Assembly (NCBI GenBank): GCA_040905905.1
Contig: JBBDQN010000027.1
Coordinates: 61,431-125,430, forward strand
DNA: 64,000 bases
Reading direction: 5' to 3'
From: JAICND01 sp040905905
GTDB lineage: Bacteria; Actinomycetota; Acidimicrobiia; Spongiisociales; ZC4RG35
Position numbers and translations under genes: made by a program. This document shows positions 7,903 through 16,393 of the stretch, one piece after another. The notes below the pieces were generated by a model that made no database searches, was not told where the DNA came from, and saw only the letters and a program-made list of their open reading frames with translations. Numbering within the stretch: the first letter of the stretch is position 1; each line of letters begins with the position of its first letter.

Positions 7903-9038
7903 GCGTCGACCTGGTGTTGAACCTCGGCCGAGAGTTCATCAAACAAGGCCTCAACCTGGGGATCTTGAACTTTCCTAACCTGGAGGTATTCGCGGAATAA
8001 CTCGCCAGGGTCGCGTCCGAGCCGTCGCGGGCTATCGGCCGGACCGTCAATGGTGGTGGGGGCAAGACGCACCTCAACAGCCTCCCCCAGGAGCGACCGC
8101 ACGTGTTCGGCCAATCCCGCCCTGGCCGGCTCGTCTAGTTCGACCCGCAGATAGCCATCGCCAACTTCGGCGACCATGGCCTCAATCTGGGCCAGGGTTC
8201 CCCGCAGCGTCCGCAACCGGCGACCTCCTTGCAGAGAGTGGGACGTCACTGCCGCCGGCAGACCAGGCTCGGCTTCGACCAAGAGCACCGACTTCATATC
8301 CTCCACCTCGCCAAAGTCGAGTTGTAGGGGAGAACCCGAGTACCAGATCGGTGTCGGAGCCGCCACCTTTTGCGGTCGATGAAGATGGCCAAGGGCGACG
8401 TAGCTGAGATGACCGGGAAACGACAAAGCGGGTACGGCGTAGTCGAACAGATGGGCAGTTCGCTCCCCACCCCCGGTCTCGCCACCCGCCACCATCACAT
8501 GCGCCAACACCAGGTTGACCGTGTCCGCGCTCATATCCGAGGTCAGCGCCGCGAGAATGGCGGTGACCCGATCGGCGTATTCACCGATACGCTGGGCCGC
8601 ATCGAGGTGAAGGATCTCCTCCACTTTGATGATCCCCCTTTTGCTGATGAAAGGGATCAGCGCCAGCCGCACGCCGAGATCGGGGATGTCCATTACTCCC
8701 CCATCTGACGGCCGGCTGATTGCGGCCCCCACCGTCACCCGTCCGAGGGACAGAAGGGGCGCTACCGCCTTGAGCCGACCGGGATGGTCGTGGTTGCCGG
8801 CGATCATCACCACCGGGGCAACGTCCGCGAGATCGAGCAAGGCCCGGTAGACGATCTCCTCCGCAGCCGGTCCGGGTGAGGCGGTGTCGAAGATGTCGCC
8901 GGCCACCAGGATCAGGTCGACCTCTTCGGAGCCGGCGATGGTGGCGATCTCGGCGAGAACCTGTCGGTGTTCGTCGTCGCGGGATCGTCCGCGAATCGTC
9001 CGACCCACATGCCAGTCGGCGGTGTGAAGGAACTTCAC
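7899..9038 (-). CDS. sbcD: SbcD/Mre11-type DNA exonuclease
   Basis: Mn-dependent phosphoesterase nuclease of the SbcCD complex, 379 aa. The five metallophosphatase motifs are visible: LHTADWHVG (residues 4-12), LVAGDIFD, AGNHDHPGR, LAHVMVAGG and YVALGHLHRPQ, the last followed by WYSGSPLQLDFGE. The C-terminal part is the capping and Rad50-binding region. It starts 4 nt inside the end of herA (ATGA) and ends 4 nt into sbcC. Together with herA and nurA it forms the resection operon. Confidence 0.95.
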   Translation of the reverse strand: MKFLHTADWHVGRTIRGRSRDDEHRQVLAEIATIAGSEEVDLILVAGDIFDTASPGPAAEEIVYRALLDLADVAPVVMIAGNHDHPGRLKAVAPLLSLGRVTVGAAISRPSDGGVMDIPDLGVRLALIPFISKRGIIKVEEILHLDAAQRIGEYADRVTAILAALTSDMSADTVNLVLAHVMVAGGETGGGERTAHLFDYAVPALSFPGHLSYVALGHLHRPQKVAAPTPIWYSGSPLQLDFGEVEDMKSVLLVEAEPGLPAAVTSHSLQGGRRLRTLRGTLAQIEAMVAEVGDGYLRVELDEPARAGLAEHVRSLLGEAVEVRLAPTTIDGPADSPRRLGRDPGELFREYLQVRKVQDPQVEALFDELSAEVQHQVDA

Positions 9039-10720
9039 GTCAGTCCATCGAAGGGGTCGCCTTCTTTACGACCCGAGCGCGGCAACGCCTCCGAAGCCCG
9101 GGTTGCCCAGGCCGGGAACGGAAATTCGAGAACCAGCGGCACCGGGATCTCGGGTTGGGTGAGCAACATGGTCCCGGGTTTGAGGATGGTCGCCCGCTGT
9201 CTCTGCACCGGCGGCAGAAACCCGTATTCTTGACGGGAGGCCTCGGCCGGGTCGAGCCGACCTACCACCCGCACCGCGCAGTTGGCGATGATGCGTCGCT
9301 CGACTTCGCTGGCCGTTTGCTGGGCACCGATCAGGATCACCCCGAGACTCCTCCCCCGCTCCGCCACATCGAGCAGTATCTCCTTGATCGGGCTGTAACC
9401 GTCCCCGGGTGCGTATTTGTTCAGTTCATCGAGCACCAGGAACAACAACTCGCCCGACTGCCCGGAGTTCTCTTTGTCCTCCATGGCCTTACGCAGAGTG
9501 ACCCCGACTACAAACCGTTTGGCGCGGTCGTGGAGATTGTGGAGATCGACCACGGTCACCTGGCGGTCGAGGTTGATCCGGTTTTTGCCGGGATCGGGTT
9601 GATCTCCCCGGACCAGCCGTTCGACGTGGCGCACCGCCGACTGCAAACGACGCACAAAGGCGTTGGCCGTCCCCTTGCCAACGGCGGGTCCCGCCCATAC
9701 CGGCCCGTCGTCATCACTCTGCACCTTCTGGGTGATGAGGTCGGCGAGGTCGCGGAACGTCCTCACCTCCTGGCCCTCCAGCCTCACCCCCCCATCGCCC
9801 ACCGCCAGTACGCGGCGTAGCTGCGCCATGACGTTGTAGACCACCATCGTGTACTGCGCCCGGTCGTCCTCGGCGTCGGCGAAGAGAAACGGCAGCAGGT
9901 CGTTGTGGCAGAACTCCTCCAGGGTCCAGAAGAAGGCGACCACGCCGGTAGTGCGGGAGGCGACGTCAGGGACCGCCGCTCCGCCGGGTCGGGGCGGCGC
10001 AAAGACCGATATCGAACGAAAGGGCTCGGCCGGAAGTCCTAGCAGCTTGTACCGCTCTCGCTGTTCGTCGTCGAGAACCGCATTGGCGTGATCCAGGAAG
10101 AGAAGATCTTCACCTTTGACGTTGAAGATCAGCGCCTTCGTGTTGATAGCCCGCTTCTCCAGCACACCCGAAGTGAACAGGGAGTGGAGAAGGAAGGTGG
10201 CGTAGCTGGTTTTGGTGGCCACCCCGGAGATGCCGGAGATGTTGACGTGAGCACCCCGTTGGCCATCGAGGAACTCGAGGTTGACGAACAGCGGTTCACC
10301 GCTGCGGGAGAGCCCCACCGGGAGCCGCTTATGCATCTGATCGAAGAAGAGGGCCCGTTCGCGCTCTTCACCAACAGCCACCCGGACGGGTTGGCCCGGC
10401 AATGGCGGCACGAACATCTCCGGTTCAAAACGCGTTGCGGTGACCTGGGCGGCCTCGGAGATCTCGGCCGGCAGCAAGCCCTGTTCGATTAGGAAAACGT
10501 CGGAGTCGAAGCGGGCCCCTTCGTGTCGAGCCCGCACCTGGGCGACCATTCCATATATATGAACAACCTCGCCGCCCGGGAGATGACGCTCCAGTGCAAC
10601 GACGTCGTCGAGCTGGAGATAGCGGGCCGGATCGACGCCCACCCAGAACTCGAGGGGGGTGGCGTCTTCAGTGCCGATGACCCGGCCGACTGGTCCCACA
10701 TCCAACTGTTCCAATTCCAC
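9035..10720 (-). CDS. herA: HerA-like DNA translocase ATPase
   Basis: Hexameric FtsK/HerA-superfamily translocase predicted to pump DNA into NurA, 561 aa. An N-terminal HAS-like barrel (residues 1-115, VGRVIGTEDATPLEFWVG) precedes the ATPase core. The P-loop position reads GISGVATKTS (163-172), in which the usual Gly before Lys is Thr; Walker B is LFLVLDELNKYAP, and a sensor segment GVILIGAQQTASEVERRI follows, ending with the HerA-like VRVVGRLD. Chosen start is GTG 10720 (VELEQLDVG); the frame stays open further upstream but gives low-complexity sequence without domain content. First gene of the resection operon, 53 nt after a dehydrogenase gene on the same strand. Confidence 0.85.
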   Translation of the reverse strand: MELEQLDVGPVGRVIGTEDATPLEFWVGVDPARYLQLDDVVALERHLPGGEVVHIYGMVAQVRARHEGARFDSDVFLIEQGLLPAEISEAAQVTATRFEPEMFVPPLPGQPVRVAVGEERERALFFDQMHKRLPVGLSRSGEPLFVNLEFLDGQRGAHVNISGISGVATKTSYATFLLHSLFTSGVLEKRAINTKALIFNVKGEDLLFLDHANAVLDDEQRERYKLLGLPAEPFRSISVFAPPRPGGAAVPDVASRTTGVVAFFWTLEEFCHNDLLPFLFADAEDDRAQYTMVVYNVMAQLRRVLAVGDGGVRLEGQEVRTFRDLADLITQKVQSDDDGPVWAGPAVGKGTANAFVRRLQSAVRHVERLVRGDQPDPGKNRINLDRQVTVVDLHNLHDRAKRFVVGVTLRKAMEDKENSGQSGELLFLVLDELNKYAPGDGYSPIKEILLDVAERGRSLGVILIGAQQTASEVERRIIANCAVRVVGRLDPAEASRQEYGFLPPVQRQRATILKPGTMLLTQPEIPVPLVLEFPFPAWATRASEALPRSGRKEGDPFDGLT

Positions 10721-10773
10721 TTTGGGCGAGCGTATCAGCGGGGTGTGACAGGCACCGGGACCGGTGGCCTGAC

Positions 10774-11967
10774 CTAGCGGACGGGAACGATGCGAAACAC
10801 ACTCTCTGCAGTGAGCAGATAGATCTCGCCGGCGGCGTCGGTGCCGAACGAGATCACGTTTCCTGGCACGCCGACCTGGTCGGTCCAATCGCGGCTGTCG
10901 GTCATCTGGACACCGTCGTATAAAAAACTTCGGAGCCAGCCGCCGCACAGGTCGGAGTAAAAATAGTGGCCGGTCAATTCGGGAATGGCCGCTCCCCGGT
11001 ACACCACCCCGCCGGTGATGGAGCAGGTGCCGGCGTCACCATGAGCCACCTCGACCACCGGCATCGTCAGACTGCTCGTATCGCATCCTGTACTGGCGGA
11101 AAAACAATGAAAGCCTTCGGTTATCGGCCATCCGTAATTGAGCCCGGCCGCATCGGCTGGCGCCACGTTGATCTCCTCATATGCGTTCTGGCCGACGTCA
11201 CCGATGTAGATGTTCCCGCCGTCGAACCAGAAGCGCCAGGGGTTGCGGAGCCCGCTCGCCCACACCTCGTCCGCGCCGTCCGAATCGGCATACGGGTTAC
11301 CGGGTGGGATCGCATGGGGATCTCCGCTGTCGACATCGATGCGGAGGAGATTGCCCAATAGGTCGTCGACCGGTTGGCCGGTCCCGTATCGATCGCCGCT
11401 TCCACCGCCGTCACCGAGACCGATGTAGAGATAGCCGTCCGGGCCAAAGGCGATCATCCCACCATTGTGATTCGAGGCGGGCTGATCGACCTCGAGCAGC
11501 ACCCTCTCTTCAGTCCCGTTGAACTCGGAGATGGTGGTGTCGCCGTTCTTGTCCGAGTAATGAAGGAATAAGCGATTGGCATCGGTCGGATGCCAGGCCA
11601 TTCCCAACAGACCCTGCTCGTTGGCGGAGGTGCCCACCCGACCTCTTATGTCAAGGTAAACCACGAATTCGCCGCCCTGTTGCTGCCAGACCACTCCGGC
11701 CTTGTTGATGAGAAAAAGAGCACCATCGGCCCGCGGTCCGAGGAATATCGGGAAGTCGATGTTCTCGACCAACTCGTAGGCCAGGGCGTTCAGCGGTGCC
11801 AGGGTGGTAGTAGGAGCAGCGGTGGTCGTCGTTGTGGTTGGTGGCTCGGTGGTGGTGGTGGTCGATGGCCGGGTTGTCGTGGTGGCAGCCGTGGTTGACG
11901 ATGACTCGCCCGAATCGGCACAGGCAACCGTCAGGACGACGATGACGGCGAGGAGGCGACGCCACAT
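10774..11967 (-). CDS. PQQ-dependent sugar dehydrogenase lipoprotein (glucose/sorbosone dehydrogenase family)
   Basis: Secreted six-bladed beta-propeller oxidoreductase, 397 aa. The N-terminus is a lipoprotein signal (MWRRLLAVIVVLTVAC, lipobox Cys16), followed by a Thr-rich linker (about residues 25-52) and then the propeller: LGMAWHPTD, NHNGGMIAFGPDGYLYIGLG, ASGLRNPWRFWFD and YGWPITEGFHCF are typical of the soluble aldose sugar dehydrogenase family. Substrate cannot be inferred. It lies 53 nt upstream of herA on the same strand and may share its transcript, although no functional link is evident. Confidence 0.88.
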   Translation of the reverse strand: MWRRLLAVIVVLTVACADSGESSSTTAATTTTRPSTTTTTEPPTTTTTTAAPTTTLAPLNALAYELVENIDFPIFLGPRADGALFLINKAGVVWQQQGGEFVVYLDIRGRVGTSANEQGLLGMAWHPTDANRLFLHYSDKNGDTTISEFNGTEERVLLEVDQPASNHNGGMIAFGPDGYLYIGLGDGGGSGDRYGTGQPVDDLLGNLLRIDVDSGDPHAIPPGNPYADSDGADEVWASGLRNPWRFWFDGGNIYIGDVGQNAYEEINVAPADAAGLNYGWPITEGFHCFSASTGCDTSSLTMPVVEVAHGDAGTCSITGGVVYRGAAIPELTGHYFYSDLCGGWLRSFLYDGVQMTDSRDWTDQVGVPGNVISFGTDAAGEIYLLTAESVFRIVPVR

Positions 11968-12010
11968 CGGGTAACCGTAATTCGGCGCCCTTGTTACCTA
12001 TAGCTGGGGC

Positions 12011-13051
12011 TCAGACAAGACGTTTGCGGGCCTCAGTCTCCTCATCGACGATCCTGCCGGTCGGCTCGAAGCCATTACGGAGGTAAAAGGGACGCGGTGA
12101 ACCCTTTCCTTCGGCCCAACTAGTGAGGAGGGTCCTATCGCCCCTATTTAGACACTCCTCGCGGATGAGATCGAGAACACGGCCCCCGATCCCACGGCGC
12201 TGGTGGAGACGATCGACAAGCAGCCGCCACAAGAACGGTTCGGGATGATGTTCGGAGCGAAGTGCCAGCATCACGAACCCGACGATCTCATCGTCGGCGA
12301 CGATCGCCCTCATCCACGGGATAACGGGGGCGCCGTCGACGACGTCGGGAAACAGGGCATCGGTAAACGACGCCAGCATGGGGGCCACAAACTCCTCCTG
12401 GGTCCTGTGGGTGGACAGCTTCGAGACGATCCGCTCGTTTTCGGTGGTGATGTCGATGAGACCAACCTTGTCAGGCTGAAACCGTTTGCGATTGCACCAT
12501 GTCTCCCAATCTGGACGGGTCAGTCCGTAGATCCAGTCGTCCGAGACCTCGTCTCCCAACCAGAACGAGAGGCGGGTATGCCCCTCAAACAGGAAACCAG
12601 TCCTCTCCAACACCATCGCCGAGGCCGGGTTGTGCGGGTGAAGCATGCCGAACTGCCTGGTAACACCGAGATCTTCGAATAGGTACTCGACCATGGCGGA
12701 CAGGGCCTCGATTGCGTAGCCCCTTCCCCAATGCGCTTTGGTCAGGGTATAGCCAACCTCGGCGGTCCGACCCTCCCATGAGAGATGGACGGCCAGGTCT
12801 CCCAGAGCCTCGTCAGTGTCCGGGTCGGCGATGACCGCCATCCACCACTCCTTGTCCTTGGGACCCTCCATCACGACAAGTGCCGAGACGACCTTTTCGG
12901 CGTCCTCCATCGAGTAAGGGGTCTGCCAGTCCTGGTACGTGGCGACGTCCGGATCGTTGCGCCACGCTGTGAAAGCCACGACGTCATCGAGACGGAAAGG
13001 ACGGATAAGCAGCCGCTTTGTACGTATTGGAGTGAACAAGTGGCGATTCAA
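12011..13051 (-). CDS. Tandem GNAT acetyltransferase (RimJ/RimL-type plus second GNAT domain)
   Basis: 346-aa protein made of two acetyltransferase domains. Domain 1 (about 1-180) is RimJ/RimL-like: TKRLLIRPFRLDDV, the acetyl-CoA loop HWGRGYAIEA and NPASAMVLERTGF. Domain 2 (about 185-340) has FLWRLLVDRLHQRRGIGG (loop Q/RxxGxG) and PRPFYLRNGFEPTG, resembling small-molecule N-acetyltransferases. The start codon is TTG at 13051; another in-frame TTG lies 9 nt downstream. The substrate is unknown. Stand-alone gene between two minus-strand units. Confidence 0.85.
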   Translation of the reverse strand: MNRHLFTPIRTKRLLIRPFRLDDVVAFTAWRNDPDVATYQDWQTPYSMEDAEKVVSALVVMEGPKDKEWWMAVIADPDTDEALGDLAVHLSWEGRTAEVGYTLTKAHWGRGYAIEALSAMVEYLFEDLGVTRQFGMLHPHNPASAMVLERTGFLFEGHTRLSFWLGDEVSDDWIYGLTRPDWETWCNRKRFQPDKVGLIDITTENERIVSKLSTHRTQEEFVAPMLASFTDALFPDVVDGAPVIPWMRAIVADDEIVGFVMLALRSEHHPEPFLWRLLVDRLHQRRGIGGRVLDLIREECLNRGDRTLLTSWAEGKGSPRPFYLRNGFEPTGRIVDEETEARKRLV

Positions 13052-13069
13052 CCAGCTGGCAAACCGCGG

Positions 13070-13240
13070 CTAACTGTCGACGGTGGTTGAGGTGGTCGTG
13101 GTCGATGCGTCTGGCTCGTTCACCCAGTTGGCGACACACACCGAAAGGGCGAGAACCAACAAGATCGCGAGCAGCGGCATAAACGGAGATCGATGAATCG
13201 ACTCCTGGCGCGCTCGCTGGTAACGAGGATCTACGTGCAC
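13070..13240 (-). CDS. Possible small membrane protein (56 aa)
   Basis: GTG-started frame with an upstream in-frame stop. The product has a basic N-terminus rich in Arg and His, a hydrophobic stretch MPLLAILLVLALSVCVANW (about residues 20-38) and a Thr-rich tail DASTTTTSTTVDS, the same type of tail found in secreted proteins of this window. It fills most of the gap between the GNAT gene and the HNH gene. No ribosome site is evident and no family was recognised; it may be chance. Confidence 0.35.
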   Translation of the reverse strand: MHVDPRYQRARQESIHRSPFMPLLAILLVLALSVCVANWVNEPDASTTTTSTTVDS

Positions 13241-13273
13241 ATGATCGAGGCTACTTGGGCCGGGGCCTCAGAA

Positions 13274-14359
13274 TCAGGGTCCCTGGCTGCGGTGTTCAAG
13301 TGTGTGGTGATACCGGCACAGAAGTTTGAGGTTCCAGAGGGCGGTGGGGCCACCGTCGGCCCAATGCCGGACATGATGAGCGTCACACCAGTGCGAGGGT
13401 CGGTCACAGCCTTTGTATCGGCAGTGTCGGTCCCGGGCGATTAACGCTCTCCGCATGGAGGGGGGCACGGTGCGGGTGGTGCGGCCGATGTCTACGGGTT
13501 CGGAGTCGGGTCCGAAGACGATCCGGTTGGTGACGGCATCACAAGCGGTTTCTTGCACCTGATTGGGAGTCAGGACTTGTCCGTGGGAGGTTTCGTGGAT
13601 CCCACCGCAGTGGCCTTTTAGAGCGTCGATGTCGGTGAGGACTAGCACATGCGGCTTCTCGGTCCCGACTGCCGCCCCCGAGTCCAAGAAGGTGCGGGCC
13701 ACATCGGTGAGGGCGTCGGCCCGTCGCTGTCTTGGGGTCCGATCGTCGCCCTCACGACGGGGTGGGGTCGCTGCTTGCAAAGCCGTCATCACCAGATCCC
13801 CTGCTACCGGGTCGAGGAGACCATCGAGTTTGACCATCCCCTCCAAAGTTTTCGACCCGAACAGATACCTGCGATCGGAGAGTTCCTCGGCGGTCGTGTC
13901 GGCGCCGGGGCCGTCGACCGCCGTCTTCCAATAGTCGAGGACTCGGCGGGTATCAGCCACCGAAAGAGGTTGACTCGCATTGACCAATGTCACCTCATCC
14001 CGCATCAGATCCTCAGACAACCGTTCGGGAAGGTCGGAAAAGACTCGGGCCTGATCCAACGAGAGATCCCCAGCCTCTACAGCCTTGGCAACAAACGGCA
14101 TCACCGCCAGCCGGCCTGCCAAGACGACCGACCGTTGCGCCCGGGTCGCCGACATCCGACACCGATCCTTCAAAAAGGCGGTAGCCGACGAATGGGCCGA
14201 ATCTTCCGGATCCAAAACCGCCACCCGCCGGGTCCATTCCAACTCCAACCGGTCCAAATCGGCCCGGAACTCCACCACCGCATCTGCCAAAACCTCAGGA
14301 GGAACAGCAGCAAGATCCTCCGATCTGAGAACCTCGACCAAATGACCCAAAACGCCCAT
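13274..14359 (-). CDS. DUF222 and HNH endonuclease domain protein (13E12-type)
   Basis: 361-aa actinobacterial protein. The N-terminal two thirds is the helical DUF222 region (DLDRLELEWTRRVAVLD, LAVMPFVAKAVEAGDLSLDQARVF); the C-terminus is an HNH nuclease domain with ALIARDRHCRYKGCDRP, CDAHHVRHWADGGPTALWNL and LLCRYHHTLEH, keeping the zinc cysteines and the His pair. These proteins occur in multiple copies in many actinobacterial genomes; their role is unsettled. The ATG at 14359 is preferred over TTG 14365 because GGAAGG (14366-14371) is 6 nt upstream. About 130 bp of AT-richer spacer follows upstream. Confidence 0.88.
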   Translation of the reverse strand: MGVLGHLVEVLRSEDLAAVPPEVLADAVVEFRADLDRLELEWTRRVAVLDPEDSAHSSATAFLKDRCRMSATRAQRSVVLAGRLAVMPFVAKAVEAGDLSLDQARVFSDLPERLSEDLMRDEVTLVNASQPLSVADTRRVLDYWKTAVDGPGADTTAEELSDRRYLFGSKTLEGMVKLDGLLDPVAGDLVMTALQAATPPRREGDDRTPRQRRADALTDVARTFLDSGAAVGTEKPHVLVLTDIDALKGHCGGIHETSHGQVLTPNQVQETACDAVTNRIVFGPDSEPVDIGRTTRTVPPSMRRALIARDRHCRYKGCDRPSHWCDAHHVRHWADGGPTALWNLKLLCRYHHTLEHRSQGP

Positions 14360-14365
14360 GCTCAA

Positions 14366-14371
14366 CCTTCC
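14366..14371 (-). promoter_or_regulatory. Ribosome binding site of DUF222-HNH gene
   Basis: GGAAGG on the minus strand, 6 nt before ATG 14359, which decides the start over the TTG two codons upstream. Confidence 0.5.
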
Positions 14372-14498
14372 AAACAGGGAGCCAGTCGGGGCGCTGGCCG
14401 GTTTCCTAACACCATCCTATCGAACATATGTACGAGTGTCAAGACTATTTGTCGATAATTGTTCTTATTGCACGCGCAAGAAGGCCGAGCGTGTGCCC

Positions 14499-14979
14499 TC
14501 AGTTGGGTCCAAACACCACACCCTCAAGAGGCCGTGACCAGAGCTCGTCATCGTTGACGTCAAGACCGATGACCCGGATGCCGTACCCCTGATCTGCTGG
14601 CCACTCCAAATACGCGAGCCGATTGGCTGGTTGCGCCGTCAGTTCCCCGTTCGCATCAGTGAAGACCACGACCCGCGATGTTTCGAGCAAAACGACCAGG
14701 AGGAGACTGCGAACCGCTCCACCACACGCCGAATCAAACCAAGATTGGCACCTCGCCGTTCTCATCAGGCAACATGAGCTGGCTTGCAATGGCGTCTGCT
14801 CGGTCTCCTGCTCCTTCGCCTTTCGTCATCACGAACATTGCTGGCTCGGACTCAGGTCCCTGCGACGACGAAAAGCAGGCAATCGACAGCCAATAGAGAC
14901 ACACTATGGCCAATTGCCGACTCGTTGAATTGAGCAGGCGACGCATGAGACCGCTATTACACGTGGCGGAAATAATCAA
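14499..14979 (-). pseudogene. Broken tandem copy of the adjacent lipoprotein gene
   Basis: Two overlapping frames together match the upstream gene at 14976-15614. The first piece (14734-14979) ends FVMTKGEGAGDRADAIASQ..., matching FVMVEGEGPGELAERIASQ of the intact copy. The second (14499-14789) has VVVFTDANGELTAQPANRLAYLEWP and ends in DDELWSRP, matching VVVVTSSARRITARPAGRVAYLEWP and EELWSR. Roughly 58 residues in the middle, including the TIHMVAYETG segment, are missing, and the reading frame changes at the junction (about 14735-14790). The first piece keeps a hydrophobic N-terminus. This reads as duplication followed by internal deletion. Confidence 0.75.
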
Positions 14980-15614
14980 CCGACCGTCAAGATCCGAGAC
15001 CAGAGTTCTTCGCCGTCAACGCCTAGACCAAGGACCTGAGTTCCTCGACCCTCGGACACCGGCCATTCCAAGTACGCAACCCGTCCCGCAGGTCGCGCGG
15101 TGATCCGTCTCGCACTTGAAGTCACGACCACCACCGTCTCGGTCTCGATCGAAACCCTCATGATCAGGACCTCCGTCGCGCCCCCGGTCTCGAACGTGAG
15201 AACCCCGACGTTCTCAGGCACGCTGGTACCGCACCAACCTCTTGTCGACGTTTGGTCTGATTCCTCCTCGGCCATCGCCAGGCAGGGGAGGGTGTCTCCT
15301 TCTCTGCCCGTCTCGTATGCCACCATGTGGATCGTCCGACCCGGCAACTCCAAGGTCCCCAGATGCTCGGCGGAGACCAACGTTCGCAACGTGCCATCGG
15401 GCCTGCTCAGCCCCTGTGAGGCGATTCGCTCCGCCAGTTCTCCTGGACCCTCGCCCTCCACCATCACAAAGTCGGCGGCGGTGGTCGATGATGTCGTCGC
15501 CGGCGACGCTGTCGAAGAAGGCGGAGTGCACCCGGCCACTATGCCGAGCCCAGCAGCCAATCCCAGAGCCAGCCACCAACGCGGCATGGTCATTAGACGT
15601 GAGCGTACAGACAT
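14976..15614 (-). CDS. Putative lipoprotein of unknown function
   Basis: 212-aa secreted protein. A basic start and hydrophobic stretch lead to the lipobox IVAGC (Cys29), then a Ser/Thr-rich linker (PPSSTASPATTSSTT) and a compact beta-rich domain with a possible disulfide (PCLAMAEEE ... WCGTSVPE). No family recognised. The ATG at 15614 was chosen over a longer frame because it starts just before the signal peptide. Its stop overlaps the start of the degraded second copy (14499-14979) by 4 nt. Divergent from the membrane protein gene at 15642, with only 27 bp between them. Confidence 0.7.
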   Translation of the reverse strand: MSVRSRLMTMPRWWLALGLAAGLGIVAGCTPPSSTASPATTSSTTAADFVMVEGEGPGELAERIASQGLSRPDGTLRTLVSAEHLGTLELPGRTIHMVAYETGREGDTLPCLAMAEEESDQTSTRGWCGTSVPENVGVLTFETGGATEVLIMRVSIETETVVVVTSSARRITARPAGRVAYLEWPVSEGRGTQVLGLGVDGEELWSRILTVG

Positions 15615-15641
15615 CGGGCCTGACGCTCCTACCCTCTCGTT

Positions 15642-16295
15642 GTGGGTTCCGGACCAACTAGCGACGGTGGACCCAACGGTTCCGATGCGAGGTTGCACTC
15701 GCGATATGGATCCTTTCTGGTCGTTCTGTGGTTCTTTGCGCCGCTATATGTCGCTTTTGCAGTTCTCCTTCCTGTCGTCGGAGCGACTGGGGCATGGGTA
15801 GCTGTTTTCGCGATGGTCCTGGCGGTGGTGGCTCGGTCGCTGAAAATATCAATCGCGTTCAACGACACAGGAATACGAGTGACGAACTTCCTTCGAACCA
15901 CCGACATCGCTTGGGACGACTTCCTTGCGGTTGAGCCGAGTTCATTCATGAATCCAGGTGAGCCGACGTTGGCAATTGTCACCAAACACCAACGGGTCAA
16001 TGTGATGGCCTCCCTTGCCCCCACTCCTCGTGCAAGACAACGATTCCAACGGGCGTTCGATCAGGCTGTTGCAGGTCGCGTCCGATCGCTCGAACCGCCA
16101 GCGGAGTACGGCGATGACCGGATCTTCAATTGGGCGCTTGCCCACCCGGTTCATGTCGCCCTCGGCTTGGTAGTCGTGACAATGACGCTGTTGAGTTCTG
16201 CGGGCGGAATGGGTCTCTCGTTGTCAGTTGCTGTGGCGCTTGGCTGTGGTGTGCTCGTATTTGCGGTTCTGAAACTCATTTCGAGACCCGAGTAA
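15642..16295 (+). CDS. Membrane protein with PH-like domain
   Basis: 217 aa. Two hydrophobic segments near the N-terminus (SFLVVLWFFAPLYVAFAVLL; WVAVFAMVLAVVA), a cytoplasmic middle part reading GIRVTNFLRTTDIAWDDFLAVEP (typical of the bacterial PH domain called PH_6/DUF2581-like, in which an exposed strand ends in I.W.d), and two further hydrophobic segments at the C-terminus. Start is GTG. Function unknown. Its codon use looks less GC-biased than the operons on either side, as does the neighbouring lipoprotein pair. Confidence 0.6.
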   Translation: MGSGPTSDGGPNGSDARLHSRYGSFLVVLWFFAPLYVAFAVLLPVVGATGAWVAVFAMVLAVVARSLKISIAFNDTGIRVTNFLRTTDIAWDDFLAVEPSSFMNPGEPTLAIVTKHQRVNVMASLAPTPRARQRFQRAFDQAVAGRVRSLEPPAEYGDDRIFNWALAHPVHVALGLVVVTMTLLSSAGGMGLSLSVAVALGCGVLVFAVLKLISRPE

Positions 16296-16393
16296 CGCGG
16301 CTGGGCCACGGACCGACCTAACTGGATTGCGGTGCGAATAACGCGCCGGAATCCGCTCATTCCGGAAGGCTGCTCGCCTACAGTCCGGCGCCG

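Noticed and set aside
13274..14359. HNH protein as a mobile intron or insertion element
   Set aside because: No intron structure, no terminal repeats and no split host gene visible; DUF222-HNH proteins are ordinary repeated genes in actinobacteria.
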